Source: Caenispirillum salinarum AK4 (GTDB taxonomy: Bacteria; Pseudomonadota; Alphaproteobacteria; Rhodospirillales; Rhodospirillaceae). From it: DNA of 64,000 nt. Of the stretch, positions 52,575-60,796 are shown one piece after another. Each line of letters starts with the position of its first letter. The stretch's first letter is position 1. The stretch spans positions 186,001 to 250,000 of the forward strand of contig NZ_ANHY01000002.1 of the NCBI RefSeq assembly GCF_000315795.1, written 5' to 3'. Made by a program: the position numbers and the translations under genes. A model generated the notes under the pieces. It worked only from the letters and a program-made list of their open reading frames with translations, searched no databases and was not told the origin of the DNA.

Positions 52575-53764
52575 CGCTGAACAGCCCCGAAACCTTCGAC
52601 GTGGTGGTGGTCGGCGGCGGCCCTGCCGGGGCCACGGCGGCGGCCGACCTGGCGCGCGCCGGACGCTCGGTCCTGCTGCTCGACCGCGCCGGGCGGCCCA
52701 AGCCCTGCGGCGGCGCCGTGCCGCCCCGGCTGTTGCGCGAGTTCGCGGTACCCGAAAGCGTGCTCTGCACCCGCGTGCGCGGCGCCCGGGTGATCGCGCC
52801 GTCGGGCCGGCAAGTCGACATGCCCATCGCCGACGGCGGCTTCGTCGGCATGGTCAACCGCGAGACCTTCGACGAATGGCTGCGCGCCCGCGCCGCCACC
52901 CTCGGCGCCCGCCGCCGCACCGGGACGCTCGCCGGCCTGGACCGCGACGCCGACGGCGCGGTGCGCATCACCCTGCGCGACAAGGCGGGGGAGGGTGCGT
53001 CCATACGTGCCCGTATGGTCATCGGCGCCGACGGGGCGCGGTCCGCCGTCGCACGGCTGGCGATGCCGGACGATCCGCCGCCGCCCAGCGTCATCGCCTA
53101 TCACGAGATCATCCGCGCGCCCGAACCCGGCGGGGCCTACGACCCGCTGCGCTGCGACGTGCTGTACCAGGGCAATGTGTCGCCGGACTTCTACGGCTGG
53201 GTCTTTCCCCACGGCGAGACGGCCAGCATCGGCATGGGCACCGCGCAAGACGGCTTCCCCTTGCGCGAAGCCACCGCCCTTTTGCGGAAGCGGGCCGGGC
53301 TGGCCGACGCTGAAACCCTGCGCACCGAAGGCGCCCCCATCCCGCTCAAGCCCCGCAGGCGCTGGGACAACGGCCGCGACGTGGTGCTGTGCGGCGATGC
53401 GGCGGGCACCGTCGCCCCGGCCTCGGGAGAAGGCATCTACTACGCCATGGCCTCGGGCCGCATGGCCGCCGAGGCCGTGGCCGTGGCGCTGGACACCGGT
53501 GACGCCCGCGCGCTGGCGACGGCGCGGAAACGGTTCCTGAAGGCGCACGGCCGCGTGTTCTGGATCCTCGGGCTGATGCAGCGGTTCTGGTACTCGTCGG
53601 ATGCGCGGCGGGAGCGCTTCGTCAGCATCTGCCGCGACCCCGACGTGCAGGCGCTGACCTGGCAATCCTACATGAACAAGGAACTCACCCGCCGCGACCC
53701 CGCCGCCCATATGCGCATTTTCTTCAAGGACCTGGCGCACCTGTTCGGTCTGGTGCGGCCGTGA
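52571..53764 (+). CDS. bchP: Geranylgeranyl diphosphate/geranylgeranyl-bacteriochlorophyll reductase
   Basis: 397 residues. FAD-dependent reductase: VVVVGGGPAGATAAADLARAG at the N-terminus (dinucleotide fold), PKPCGGAVPP, IGADGARSAVARLA and CGDAAGTVAPASGEGIYYAM. Converts the geranylgeranyl tail to phytyl. ATG overlaps the previous stop; its own stop overlaps the GTG of a PsiE-like gene. Confidence 0.95.
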   Translation: MTLNSPETFDVVVVGGGPAGATAAADLARAGRSVLLLDRAGRPKPCGGAVPPRLLREFAVPESVLCTRVRGARVIAPSGRQVDMPIADGGFVGMVNRETFDEWLRARAATLGARRRTGTLAGLDRDADGAVRITLRDKAGEGASIRARMVIGADGARSAVARLAMPDDPPPPSVIAYHEIIRAPEPGGAYDPLRCDVLYQGNVSPDFYGWVFPHGETASIGMGTAQDGFPLREATALLRKRAGLADAETLRTEGAPIPLKPRRRWDNGRDVVLCGDAAGTVAPASGEGIYYAMASGRMAAEAVAVALDTGDARALATARKRFLKAHGRVFWILGLMQRFWYSSDARRERFVSICRDPDVQALTWQSYMNKELTRRDPAAHMRIFFKDLAHLFGLVRP

Positions 53765-54240
53765 CGGGCGGACGAACGCGCAAGGCCAGCCGCGGCTATT
53801 CCGCCTTCGAGCGCATCATCGCCTGGCTGCTGCTGATCGGCATGGGCGGCGTGATTCTGCTGGCGACGGGCAACTTTCTGCGGGCGGTGCTGGAAACGGC
53901 ACTGGGTTGGGAGACGGGCTGGGACTACCGCACCTTCCAGGCCCTGTTCGACGGCATCCTGGCTGCCGTCATCGCGCTGGAACTGGCGCACTCCGTCCAG
54001 CAGATGGCCGAGGGGCAGAAGGGGCTGGTGCAGGTGCGCACCGTCATCCTGATCGGCGTGCTGGCGGTGGTGCGCAAGCTGATCGTGCTGGAGATCGAGG
54101 ACACCACGGGCACCTTCCTCATGGGCCTGGGCGTGGCGGTGCTGGCGCTGGGGGCGGTCTATGCGCTGATCCTGTGGGTGGAGGGGAAGGTCGCGCCCCA
54201 GCCGCCGCCGATCACGCCGGGGGAACGGGAGGAGGAGTAG
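53761..54240 (+). CDS. PsiE-like small membrane protein
   Basis: 159 residues with a GTG start in GTGA overlap with the bchP stop, so it is part of the bchG-bchP transcript. Four hydrophobic segments (IIAWLLLIGMGGVILLA, ILAAVIALELAHSVQQMA, VRTVILIGVLAVVRKLIV, GLGVAVLALGAVYALIL) and a charged tail. The pattern matches the phosphate-starvation-inducible PsiE family, of unknown mechanism. A role linked to tail metabolism or pyrophosphate is only conceivable. Confidence 0.65.
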   Translation: MTGGRTRKASRGYSAFERIIAWLLLIGMGGVILLATGNFLRAVLETALGWETGWDYRTFQALFDGILAAVIALELAHSVQQMAEGQKGLVQVRTVILIGVLAVVRKLIVLEIEDTTGTFLMGLGVAVLALGAVYALILWVEGKVAPQPPPITPGEREEE

Positions 54241-54311
54241 ACCGTTGCGGAGGGTGTAAACGGCTCTCATTATTGAGGAAAGCCCGATCCACCGCCGGAG
54301 ACCCCCGCTCC

Positions 54312-55781
54312 ATGACCACCCCCTCCCGCCTGCTCGACACCATCCCCTGCGACGACCTGCACACCTGCGCCGGCCCCGACGAGGCCCTGGCCCGCATGGT
54401 CGACATCTACGAGACGGGCCTGGAAATGCTGCGGGAGGACTTCGACGCCTTCGCAGCCGGCCGGCTGCAGGGGCCGGCGCGGCGGGTGGTCTACCCCTAC
54501 CTCTGCGCCGAGATCGCGCCCGAGGATCTGGCTGTGACCACCAGCATGGCCTTCGGCAAGGTCACCCAGGCGGGCCTCCATGGCACCACGGTGACCCAGC
54601 CGCGCCTGTTCGCCGACTACCTGATGGAGCAGATGCGCCTGCTGGCCGAGAACCACGGCGCCACCTTCCACGTCGGCCGCAGCCGGGTGCCCATCCCGCT
54701 GACCTTTGCGCTGGACAGGGCGACGGCCGAGGTCACGCCCGACCGCCGGGGCGCCCTGCGCCACGCCTTCGCCCTGCCCAACCTGGTGGATACCAACGAC
54801 GACATCGCCGACGGCCGGCGCCCCGCCGCGACAGAGGCCATCACGCCGCTGTCCATGTTCCCGGCGGGGCGGACGGACTATTCGCTCCACCGCCTGCGGC
54901 ACTACACGGCGACGGCGCCGGAGCACTTCCAGCACTTCGTTTTGTTCACGAATTATCAACGTTATGTCGACGAATTCGTGACGTTCGGGCGTCAGGCCGT
55001 GGAGGCGGGCGAGTACGAAAAACTGGTCGAGCCCGGCGACCGAATCACCTGGAAGGGTGCGGAGCCCGACAAGGCGCCCATCGCCAAGCCGCCGCAGATG
55101 CCGGCCTATCACCTGGTGCGCGAGGGGCGGACGGGCATTACGCTGGTCAACATCGGCGTCGGCCCCTCCAACGCCAAGACGGTGACCGACCACCTGGCGG
55201 TGCTGCGCTCCCATGTCTGGCTGATGATCGGCCACTGCGGGGGGCTGCGCGAGAGCCAGCGGTTGGGCGACTACGTGCTGGCCCATGCGTATCTTCGCGA
55301 CGACCACGTGCTGGACCAGGTGCTGCCGACGGAAATCCCCCTGCCCACCATCGCCGAGGTGCAGGTCGCGCTCGCGCAAGGCGTGGAGGATGTGATGGGC
55401 CGCCGCGGCCGCGCGCTGAAGGAGCACCTGCGCACGGGCACGGTGGTCACCACCGACGACCGCAACTGGGAGCTGCGCATGGATACGCTGGCCCAGCGCT
55501 TCAACCAGTCCCGCGCCATCGCCATCGACATGGAAAGCGCCACCATCGCCGCCAACGGCTACCGCTTCCGGGTGCCCTACGGGACGCTGCTGTGCGTCTC
55601 CGACCGCCCGCTGCACGGCGAGATCAAGCTGCCCGGCATGGCGGATGCCTTCTACGAGCGCAGCGTCAGCCAGCACCTGCGCATTGGCATCCGCGCCCTG
55701 GAGATGCTGCGCGACGAGGCGCGGGCGACGACACTGCACTCGCGCAAGCTGCGCAGCTTCGACGAGCCGGCGTTCCGGTAG
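54312..55781 (+). CDS. amn: AMP nucleosidase
   Basis: 489 residues, near the E. coli Amn length. Hydrolyses AMP to adenine and ribose-5-phosphate. N-terminal AMP-nucleosidase domain (FEP-like ALARMVDIYETGLEMLREDF, VVYPYLCAEI) and C-terminal phosphorylase-type domain with VNIGVGPSNAKTVTDHLAVLR, GHCGGLRESQRLGDYVLAHA and AIDMESATIAANGY. No link to photosynthesis; first gene of the housekeeping flank. Followed by a strong terminator. Confidence 0.95.
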   Translation: MTTPSRLLDTIPCDDLHTCAGPDEALARMVDIYETGLEMLREDFDAFAAGRLQGPARRVVYPYLCAEIAPEDLAVTTSMAFGKVTQAGLHGTTVTQPRLFADYLMEQMRLLAENHGATFHVGRSRVPIPLTFALDRATAEVTPDRRGALRHAFALPNLVDTNDDIADGRRPAATEAITPLSMFPAGRTDYSLHRLRHYTATAPEHFQHFVLFTNYQRYVDEFVTFGRQAVEAGEYEKLVEPGDRITWKGAEPDKAPIAKPPQMPAYHLVREGRTGITLVNIGVGPSNAKTVTDHLAVLRSHVWLMIGHCGGLRESQRLGDYVLAHAYLRDDHVLDQVLPTEIPLPTIAEVQVALAQGVEDVMGRRGRALKEHLRTGTVVTTDDRNWELRMDTLAQRFNQSRAIAIDMESATIAANGYRFRVPYGTLLCVSDRPLHGEIKLPGMADAFYERSVSQHLRIGIRALEMLRDEARATTLHSRKLRSFDEPAFR

Positions 55782-55796
55782 GGAAGGCACCACATA

Positions 55797-55853
55797 CGAC
55801 ACGGGCGCCGGCTGAAATGCAGCGGCGCCCGGTGCGTGTCGGTCATATTTTTT
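55797..55853 (+). terminator. Rho-independent terminator of amn
   Basis: CGGGCGCCG (55802-55810) pairs with CGGCGCCCG (55823-55831), enclosed by CGACAC/GTGTCG, and six T follow at 55848-55853. Confidence 0.85.
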
Positions 55854-55862
55854 GAGAGGAGA

Positions 55863-55937
55863 TGGTGGGCGCGGTAGGGATTGAACCTACGACCCCACCC
55901 GTGTGAAGGGTGTGCTCTCCCGCTGAGCTACGCGCCC
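55863..55937 (-). tRNA. tRNA-Val (anticodon CAC)
   Basis: 75 bases including an encoded CCA. Acceptor GGGCGCG/CGCGCCC, D-arm GCTC/GAGC, anticodon stem CACCC/GGGTG with loop TTCACAC (anticodon CAC, reading GUG), T-arm GTAGG/CCTAC with loop TTCAATC and discriminator A. All stems pair perfectly. Confidence 0.97.
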
Positions 55938-56018
55938 ATCTCTCTCAGGTCCCGTCCGGTGAGGCCGTGGCCCCCGCCGTCGTGGGAGCCGCTATATAGG
56001 AAATCGCCGCGCCCCCTG

Positions 56019-56753
56019 TCAAACCTTTTTTTGCAGGTCCATGTCGGCGCCTGCGTCCACCAGGTCCAGCACCTGGTCGAAGTGGTCGATCAGGCGGTCG
56101 GCGCCCAGTGCTTCCACCGGGCCGCGGGGGTAGCCGTAGGTGACGCAGGCGCAAGGAACGCCCGCCGCGGCGGCCGCGCGCACGTCGTTGCGGCTGTCGC
56201 CGATGAACAGGGCGCCCCGCGCCGGAACGCCCATTTCTGCCAGCACCGCCAGCACCGGGCCGGCCTGGGGCTTGCGCTCCGGCGTGGAGCCGCCGCCGAC
56301 GACGGCGGTGAAGAACCGCGCCAGGTCCAGCTCCTCCAGAAGCTTGAGCGTCGCCCCATGCGGCTTGTTGGTGCAGACCGCAAGGGGATGGCCGCGCGCC
56401 TTCAACGTCTCCAGCGTGGCTACGACGCCAGGGTAGGGTTGTGTCGCGCCCGCCGTTGCCGTCTCATAGATGGCGACGAAGCGCTCCGTCAGGCCGTCGA
56501 GGTCGTCTTCCGCCGCCGCCGCGCCGGTGTGCGCCCAGGCACGCTGGACCAGCACGCGGGCGCCGTCGCCGACCATGAAGGCCACGTCGTCCTCGGCCAC
56601 CGCCGGCCGGTCGTGCTCGGCCAGCAGATGGTTCAGGGCGACGGTCAGGTCGGGGACGCTGTGCACCAGCGTGCCGTCAAGGTCGAAGATCAACGCAAGC
56701 GGCGCGCCGGATGCGGTGGGAGAGGAGATCGAAGGCATGTCCGTGTCCGTCAT
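56019..56753 (-). CDS. gph: Phosphoglycolate phosphatase
   Basis: 244 residues, HAD superfamily. Catalytic motif FDLDGTLVHSVPDL, motif II VCTNKP, Lys in PERKPQAGPV and motif IV GDSRNDVRAA. Removes 2-phosphoglycolate made by RuBisCO oxygenation or DNA repair. Start ATG 56753 or, five codons later, 56738; neither has a strong ribosome site. Divergent from glmU, with an inverted repeat in between. Confidence 0.9.
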   Translation of the reverse strand: MTDTDMPSISSPTASGAPLALIFDLDGTLVHSVPDLTVALNHLLAEHDRPAVAEDDVAFMVGDGARVLVQRAWAHTGAAAAEDDLDGLTERFVAIYETATAGATQPYPGVVATLETLKARGHPLAVCTNKPHGATLKLLEELDLARFFTAVVGGGSTPERKPQAGPVLAVLAEMGVPARGALFIGDSRNDVRAAAAAGVPCACVTYGYPRGPVEALGADRLIDHFDQVLDLVDAGADMDLQKKV

Positions 56754-56766
56754 GATGGTCCGCAAC

Positions 56767-56798
56767 AACCTGCAACAATGTTTGTTTTGGTGCAGGTT
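56767..56798. promoter_or_regulatory. Inverted repeat in the gph-glmU divergent promoter region
   Basis: AACCTGCA (56767-56774) and TGCAGGTT (56791-56798) are perfect eight-base arms with a 16-base AT-rich spacer. Position suggests a repressor or activator site for glmUS or gph, but no regulator is identified. Confidence 0.35.
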
Positions 56799-56861
56799 CG
56801 CCCCCTGTGGCATCTTCCGCCAAACCCGCCTGCACACCCGTTCTAACGTGTTTTCGAGCAT

Positions 56862-58229
56862 ATGAGCAAAACCAAAACTGCCGCCGTCGTGCTTGCCGCT
56901 GGCATGGGCACGCGCATGAAGTCCGCCCTTCCCAAGGTCATGCACCCGCTGACCGGGCGGCCCATGGTGAACCATCTGCTCTCCACGGTGGAGGCCCTGG
57001 GGGTGGACGAGGCCGTCGTGGTCGTCGGTCCCGGCATGGAGGCGGTCGGCCGCACCGTCGCGCCACACCCGACGGTGGAGCAGGCCGACCGGCTGGGCAC
57101 CGCCCACGCCGTGATGCAGGCGCGTGGGGCTCTGGAAGGCTTCGACGGCGACGTGCTGGTGCTGTACGGCGACACGCCGCTCATCACGCCCGAGACCCTG
57201 TCGAAGATGCTGGAGGCGCGCCGCGGCCCGGCGCGTCCGGCGGTCGTGGTGCTGGGGTTCCGCCCCGACGATCCCGGTTCCTACGGCCGGCTGATGATGG
57301 ATGGCGATAGCCTGGAGTCCATTGTCGAGGCCAAGGACGCGACGGCCGAGCAGCTGGCCGTGAGCCTGTGCAACTCCGGCGTCATGTGCGTCGACGGCGC
57401 GCGCCTGTTCGACCTGCTGGACCGGGTCGGCAACGACAACGCCAAGGGCGAGTACTACCTGACCGACATCGTCGCACTCGCCCGTGCCGACGGCCTGGCC
57501 TGCGCGGTGGTGGAGGGCGCCGAGGAGGAACTGCTGGGCGTCAACAGCCGCGCCGAACTGGCCGTGGCCGAGGCGGTGGCGCAAGCCCGCCTGCGCACGG
57601 CGGCCATGGACAATGGCGCGACGCTCATCGCGCCCGAAACGGTGTTCCTGTCCCACGACACGGTGATCGGCCGCGACGTGGTCATCCAGCCCCACGTCAC
57701 ATTCGGCCCCGGCGTGACCGTCGGCGACCACGTCGAGATCAAGGGCTTCTGCCACTTCGAGCAGTGCACGATCGCGGACGGGGCCACCGTCGGCCCCTAC
57801 GCCCGCCTGCGCCCCGGCGCGGACGTGGGCGAGGGCGCGCACATCGGGAATTTCGTCGAGATCAAGAAGGCCGTCGTCGAGCCGGGCGCCAAGGTCAACC
57901 ACCTGACCTACATCGGCGATGCCCGGGTGGGGGCCAAGGCCAACATCGGCGCGGGCACCATCACCTGCAACTACGACGGCTTCATGAAGTACAACACCGA
58001 CATCGGCGCCGGTGCCTTCATCGGGTCGAACTCGGCCCTGGTGGCGCCGGTGAAGATCGGCGACGGCGCCATCGTCGCCGCCGGCTCGGTGGTGACCCGG
58101 GACGTCGAGCCCGACGCCCTGGCCGTCGCGCGCGGCAGGCAGGAGGCGCGCCCCGGCTGGGCCGGGCGCTTCCGCCAGCGCATGGCGGCGCTGAAAGCCG
58201 GCAAATCCAACGACAAGAAGGGAGCCTGA
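56862..58229 (+). CDS. glmU: Bifunctional UDP-GlcNAc pyrophosphorylase / GlcN-1-P acetyltransferase
   Basis: 455 residues. N-terminal nucleotidyltransferase (VVLAAGMGTRMKSALPKVMH, YGDTPLI) and C-terminal left-handed beta-helix acetyltransferase (IGNFVEIKKAVVEPG, HLTYIGDARVG, NIGAGTITCNYDG). Makes UDP-GlcNAc for peptidoglycan and LPS. glmS follows four bases later. Confidence 0.97.
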   Translation: MSKTKTAAVVLAAGMGTRMKSALPKVMHPLTGRPMVNHLLSTVEALGVDEAVVVVGPGMEAVGRTVAPHPTVEQADRLGTAHAVMQARGALEGFDGDVLVLYGDTPLITPETLSKMLEARRGPARPAVVVLGFRPDDPGSYGRLMMDGDSLESIVEAKDATAEQLAVSLCNSGVMCVDGARLFDLLDRVGNDNAKGEYYLTDIVALARADGLACAVVEGAEEELLGVNSRAELAVAEAVAQARLRTAAMDNGATLIAPETVFLSHDTVIGRDVVIQPHVTFGPGVTVGDHVEIKGFCHFEQCTIADGATVGPYARLRPGADVGEGAHIGNFVEIKKAVVEPGAKVNHLTYIGDARVGAKANIGAGTITCNYDGFMKYNTDIGAGAFIGSNSALVAPVKIGDGAIVAAGSVVTRDVEPDALAVARGRQEARPGWAGRFRQRMAALKAGKSNDKKGA

Positions 58230-58233
58230 AGCC

Positions 58234-60063
58234 ATGTGCGGGATCGTCGGTATCATCGGCCGCCAGGAGGTGGCGCCGCTGCTGGTGGACGGGCTGAAGC
58301 GCCTGGAGTACCGCGGCTACGACTCGGCGGGCATCGCCACGCTGGTCAACGGCTCCATCGACCGCCGCCGCGCCGAAGGCAAGATCGTCAACCTGGCCGA
58401 TCGCATCGCCCAGAAGCCCATCGCCGGCACGGTGGGCATCGGCCACACCCGCTGGGCGACCCACGGCCGCCCCAACGAGGCCAACGCCCACCCGCATGCC
58501 TCGGCCAAGGTGGCGGTGGTGCACAACGGCATCATCGAGAACTTTCAGGAGCTGAAGGCCGAATTGCAGGAGCACGGCCACGGCTTCGAATCCGACACCG
58601 ACACGGAAGTGGTCGTCCATCTTGTGCACTACCACCTCGACCAGGGCATGGAACCGGTGGAGGCCGTGCAGAAGGCCCTGAAGCGCCTGCACGGCGCGTT
58701 CGCCCTGGGCATCCTGATCGCCGGCCATCATGACCTGCTCATCGGGGCCCGCATGGGCAGCCCGCTGGCGGTCGGCTTCGGCGACGGCGAGATGTACCTG
58801 GGCTCCGACGCCCTGGCGCTGGCGCCGCTGACCCAGCGGCTGGCCTACCTGGAGGAAGGCGACATGGCCGTCCTCACGCTTGACGGCGCCACTTTCTACG
58901 ACGTCGGCGACAACAAGGTGGAGCGCCAGGTGCGCCAGACGGCGCTGTCCGGCGCGCTCATCGGCAAGGGCGAGCATCGCCATTTCATGGCGAAGGAGAT
59001 TTTCGAGCAGCCGCAGGTCATCGGCGACACCCTGAACGCCATGTACAACCCGGCGCGCGGCTCCATCACCCTGCCGGACCTGCCCTTCGACATGGCCGAT
59101 GTGCCCAAGGTGACCATCGTCGCCTGCGGCACCAGCTATTACGCCGGGCTGGTGGGCAAGTACTGGATCGAGCGCACGGCGCGCGTGCCGGTGGAGATCG
59201 ACGTCGCCAGCGAGTTCCGTTATCGCCGCCCCGTGTTGCAGGACGGCGGCGTGGCGCTGTTCATCAGCCAGTCGGGCGAGACGGCCGACACGCTGGCCGC
59301 ACTGCGCCACTGCAAGGCCGAGGGACAGCGGATCGTCTCCGTCGTCAACTCGCCGGAAAGCTCCATGGCGCGCGAGAGCGACGTGGTGCTGCAGACCAAC
59401 GCCGGCCCGGAAATCGGCGTGGCCTCCACCAAGGCCTTCACGACGCAGCTGACGGTTCTGGCCTGTTTCGCCATCGCGCTCGGCCGCGCCAAGGACACCC
59501 TGACCCCGGCGCGCGAGAAGGCCCTGGCGGCGGCGCTGGCGGAGGTGCCGGGCCGGGCGGCGGAGGTTCTGGCTCATGACGAGGCCATCCGCGACATCGC
59601 CCAGTTCGTCGCCGAGGCCCGCGACGTGCTCTACCTGGGGCGCGGCACGTCCTACGCCATCGCCCTGGAAGGCGCCTTGAAACTTAAGGAAATCAGCTAC
59701 ATCCACGCCGAGGGTTATGCGGCGGGCGAGATGAAGCACGGCCCGATCGCGCTGATCGACGAGTCCGTGCCGGTCATCGTCATCGCCCCGCACGACGAGG
59801 ACGACCTGTTCGAGAAGACGGCGTCCAACGTGCAGGAAACGGTGGCGCGCGGCGGGCAGGTGATCTTCTTCTCCGACGCCAAGGGTGTGCTGCGGATGCA
59901 GGACACGGCCCTGCACGCCATTGCCATGCCCGAGGTCGACCCCTTCGTGGCGCCGATCCTCTATGCCATCCCGGTGCAGCTGCTGGCCTACCACACGGCG
60001 GTGCTGAAGGGCACCGACGTGGACCAGCCGCGCAACCTGGCCAAGAGCGTGACGGTGGAGTAG
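58234..60063 (+). CDS. glmS: Glutamine-fructose-6-phosphate aminotransferase
   Basis: 609 residues. Cys1 nucleophile follows the initiator Met (MCGIVGIIG), with GHTRWATHGRPNEANAHPH in the glutaminase domain. Two SIS sugar-isomerase domains follow (CGTSYYAGLVGKYWIE, ISQSGETADTLAALR) and the C-terminal NLAKSVTVE. Supplies GlcN-6-P upstream of GlmU. No glmS ribozyme is expected or seen. Confidence 0.97.
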   Translation: MCGIVGIIGRQEVAPLLVDGLKRLEYRGYDSAGIATLVNGSIDRRRAEGKIVNLADRIAQKPIAGTVGIGHTRWATHGRPNEANAHPHASAKVAVVHNGIIENFQELKAELQEHGHGFESDTDTEVVVHLVHYHLDQGMEPVEAVQKALKRLHGAFALGILIAGHHDLLIGARMGSPLAVGFGDGEMYLGSDALALAPLTQRLAYLEEGDMAVLTLDGATFYDVGDNKVERQVRQTALSGALIGKGEHRHFMAKEIFEQPQVIGDTLNAMYNPARGSITLPDLPFDMADVPKVTIVACGTSYYAGLVGKYWIERTARVPVEIDVASEFRYRRPVLQDGGVALFISQSGETADTLAALRHCKAEGQRIVSVVNSPESSMARESDVVLQTNAGPEIGVASTKAFTTQLTVLACFAIALGRAKDTLTPAREKALAAALAEVPGRAAEVLAHDEAIRDIAQFVAEARDVLYLGRGTSYAIALEGALKLKEISYIHAEGYAAGEMKHGPIALIDESVPVIVIAPHDEDDLFEKTASNVQETVARGGQVIFFSDAKGVLRMQDTALHAIAMPEVDPFVAPILYAIPVQLLAYHTAVLKGTDVDQPRNLAKSVTVE

Positions 60064-60075
60064 GGGCGGGGCGAA

Positions 60076-60100
60076 GCGGCCAGTCGCCGGGGCTGGCCGC
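60076..60100 (+). terminator. Stem-loop after glmS
   Basis: GCGGCCAG (60076-60083) pairs with CTGGCCGC (60093-60100) around a nine-base loop 12 bases after the glmS stop. There is no T-run, so it may be a processing or Rho-dependent site. Confidence 0.4.
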
Positions 60101-60264
60101 GGGTCATGCTCCCCACGCCGTCTTCGGCGGCGGACGCCGGCAATGACAGCGGCGGTGGTGGCGACGCGTGACGGCTGTCGGCGGGGCGCCCCTCCGCCGC
60201 ATCGCGCCTCGCCCGTGCCGCATTCCTCCTGTAGGGTCTTCCGCGAACCACCAAGAGGTCCGTC

Positions 60265-60681
60265 ATGCGCCGCCGCCTTGTGCCCGTCATCGCCGTCGCC
60301 GTCCTGTTCCTGCTCGCCGCGCCCGTCGGTGCCGCAGAGGACCCCGAGGCCCTGGCCGCCTGCGGGACCGAGTTCGACCGGTGCACGGCCCGCTGCGAAC
60401 TCTCCTACCGCGAGGACGCCGCCGCCAGGGCCGGATGCCAGGCCGCCTGCGCCGCCGACCGGGCGGTGTGCGAGGCCAAGGCGGGATACGAGGCCGCCAA
60501 GCCGTGGGTGGCCGAGCAGTTCCGCAACATGCAGCGCTTCTTCGAAGGCTTTTCGGAAAAGGGCGGGCAGGGGCCGCAGAGCCCTTCGCCCGGTGATCCC
60601 GACTTCACGCCGCTGCCCGAGCCTGAGCCCGAGCGCGAGGCAGGGCCGGACGACCCCGACGCACCGTACAAGGACATCTGA
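60265..60681 (+). CDS. Small exported protein with symmetric cysteine pattern
   Basis: 138 residues. Signal peptide to PVGAAED, then a compact helical segment with six Cys spaced C-x6-C-x3-C-x13-C-x3-C-x6-C, symmetric about its centre, as expected for a helical hairpin pinned by disulfides (twin CX3C style). The C-terminus is Pro/Glu/Asp-rich. It is 115 bases upstream of glutathione reductase on the same strand. Function unknown; periplasmic. Confidence 0.65.
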   Translation: MRRRLVPVIAVAVLFLLAAPVGAAEDPEALAACGTEFDRCTARCELSYREDAAARAGCQAACAADRAVCEAKAGYEAAKPWVAEQFRNMQRFFEGFSEKGGQGPQSPSPGDPDFTPLPEPEPEREAGPDDPDAPYKDI

Positions 60682-60796
60682 TCCCGGCCCCGCGCCGCCC
60701 CATCTTGCACCGCACGCTTGCGCGTCCCACATCGGGCGCGCATTCTTTTTCCGGATTTCTTCCCTTTCAGTGACGCAGGAACGAGGACACACCGAC

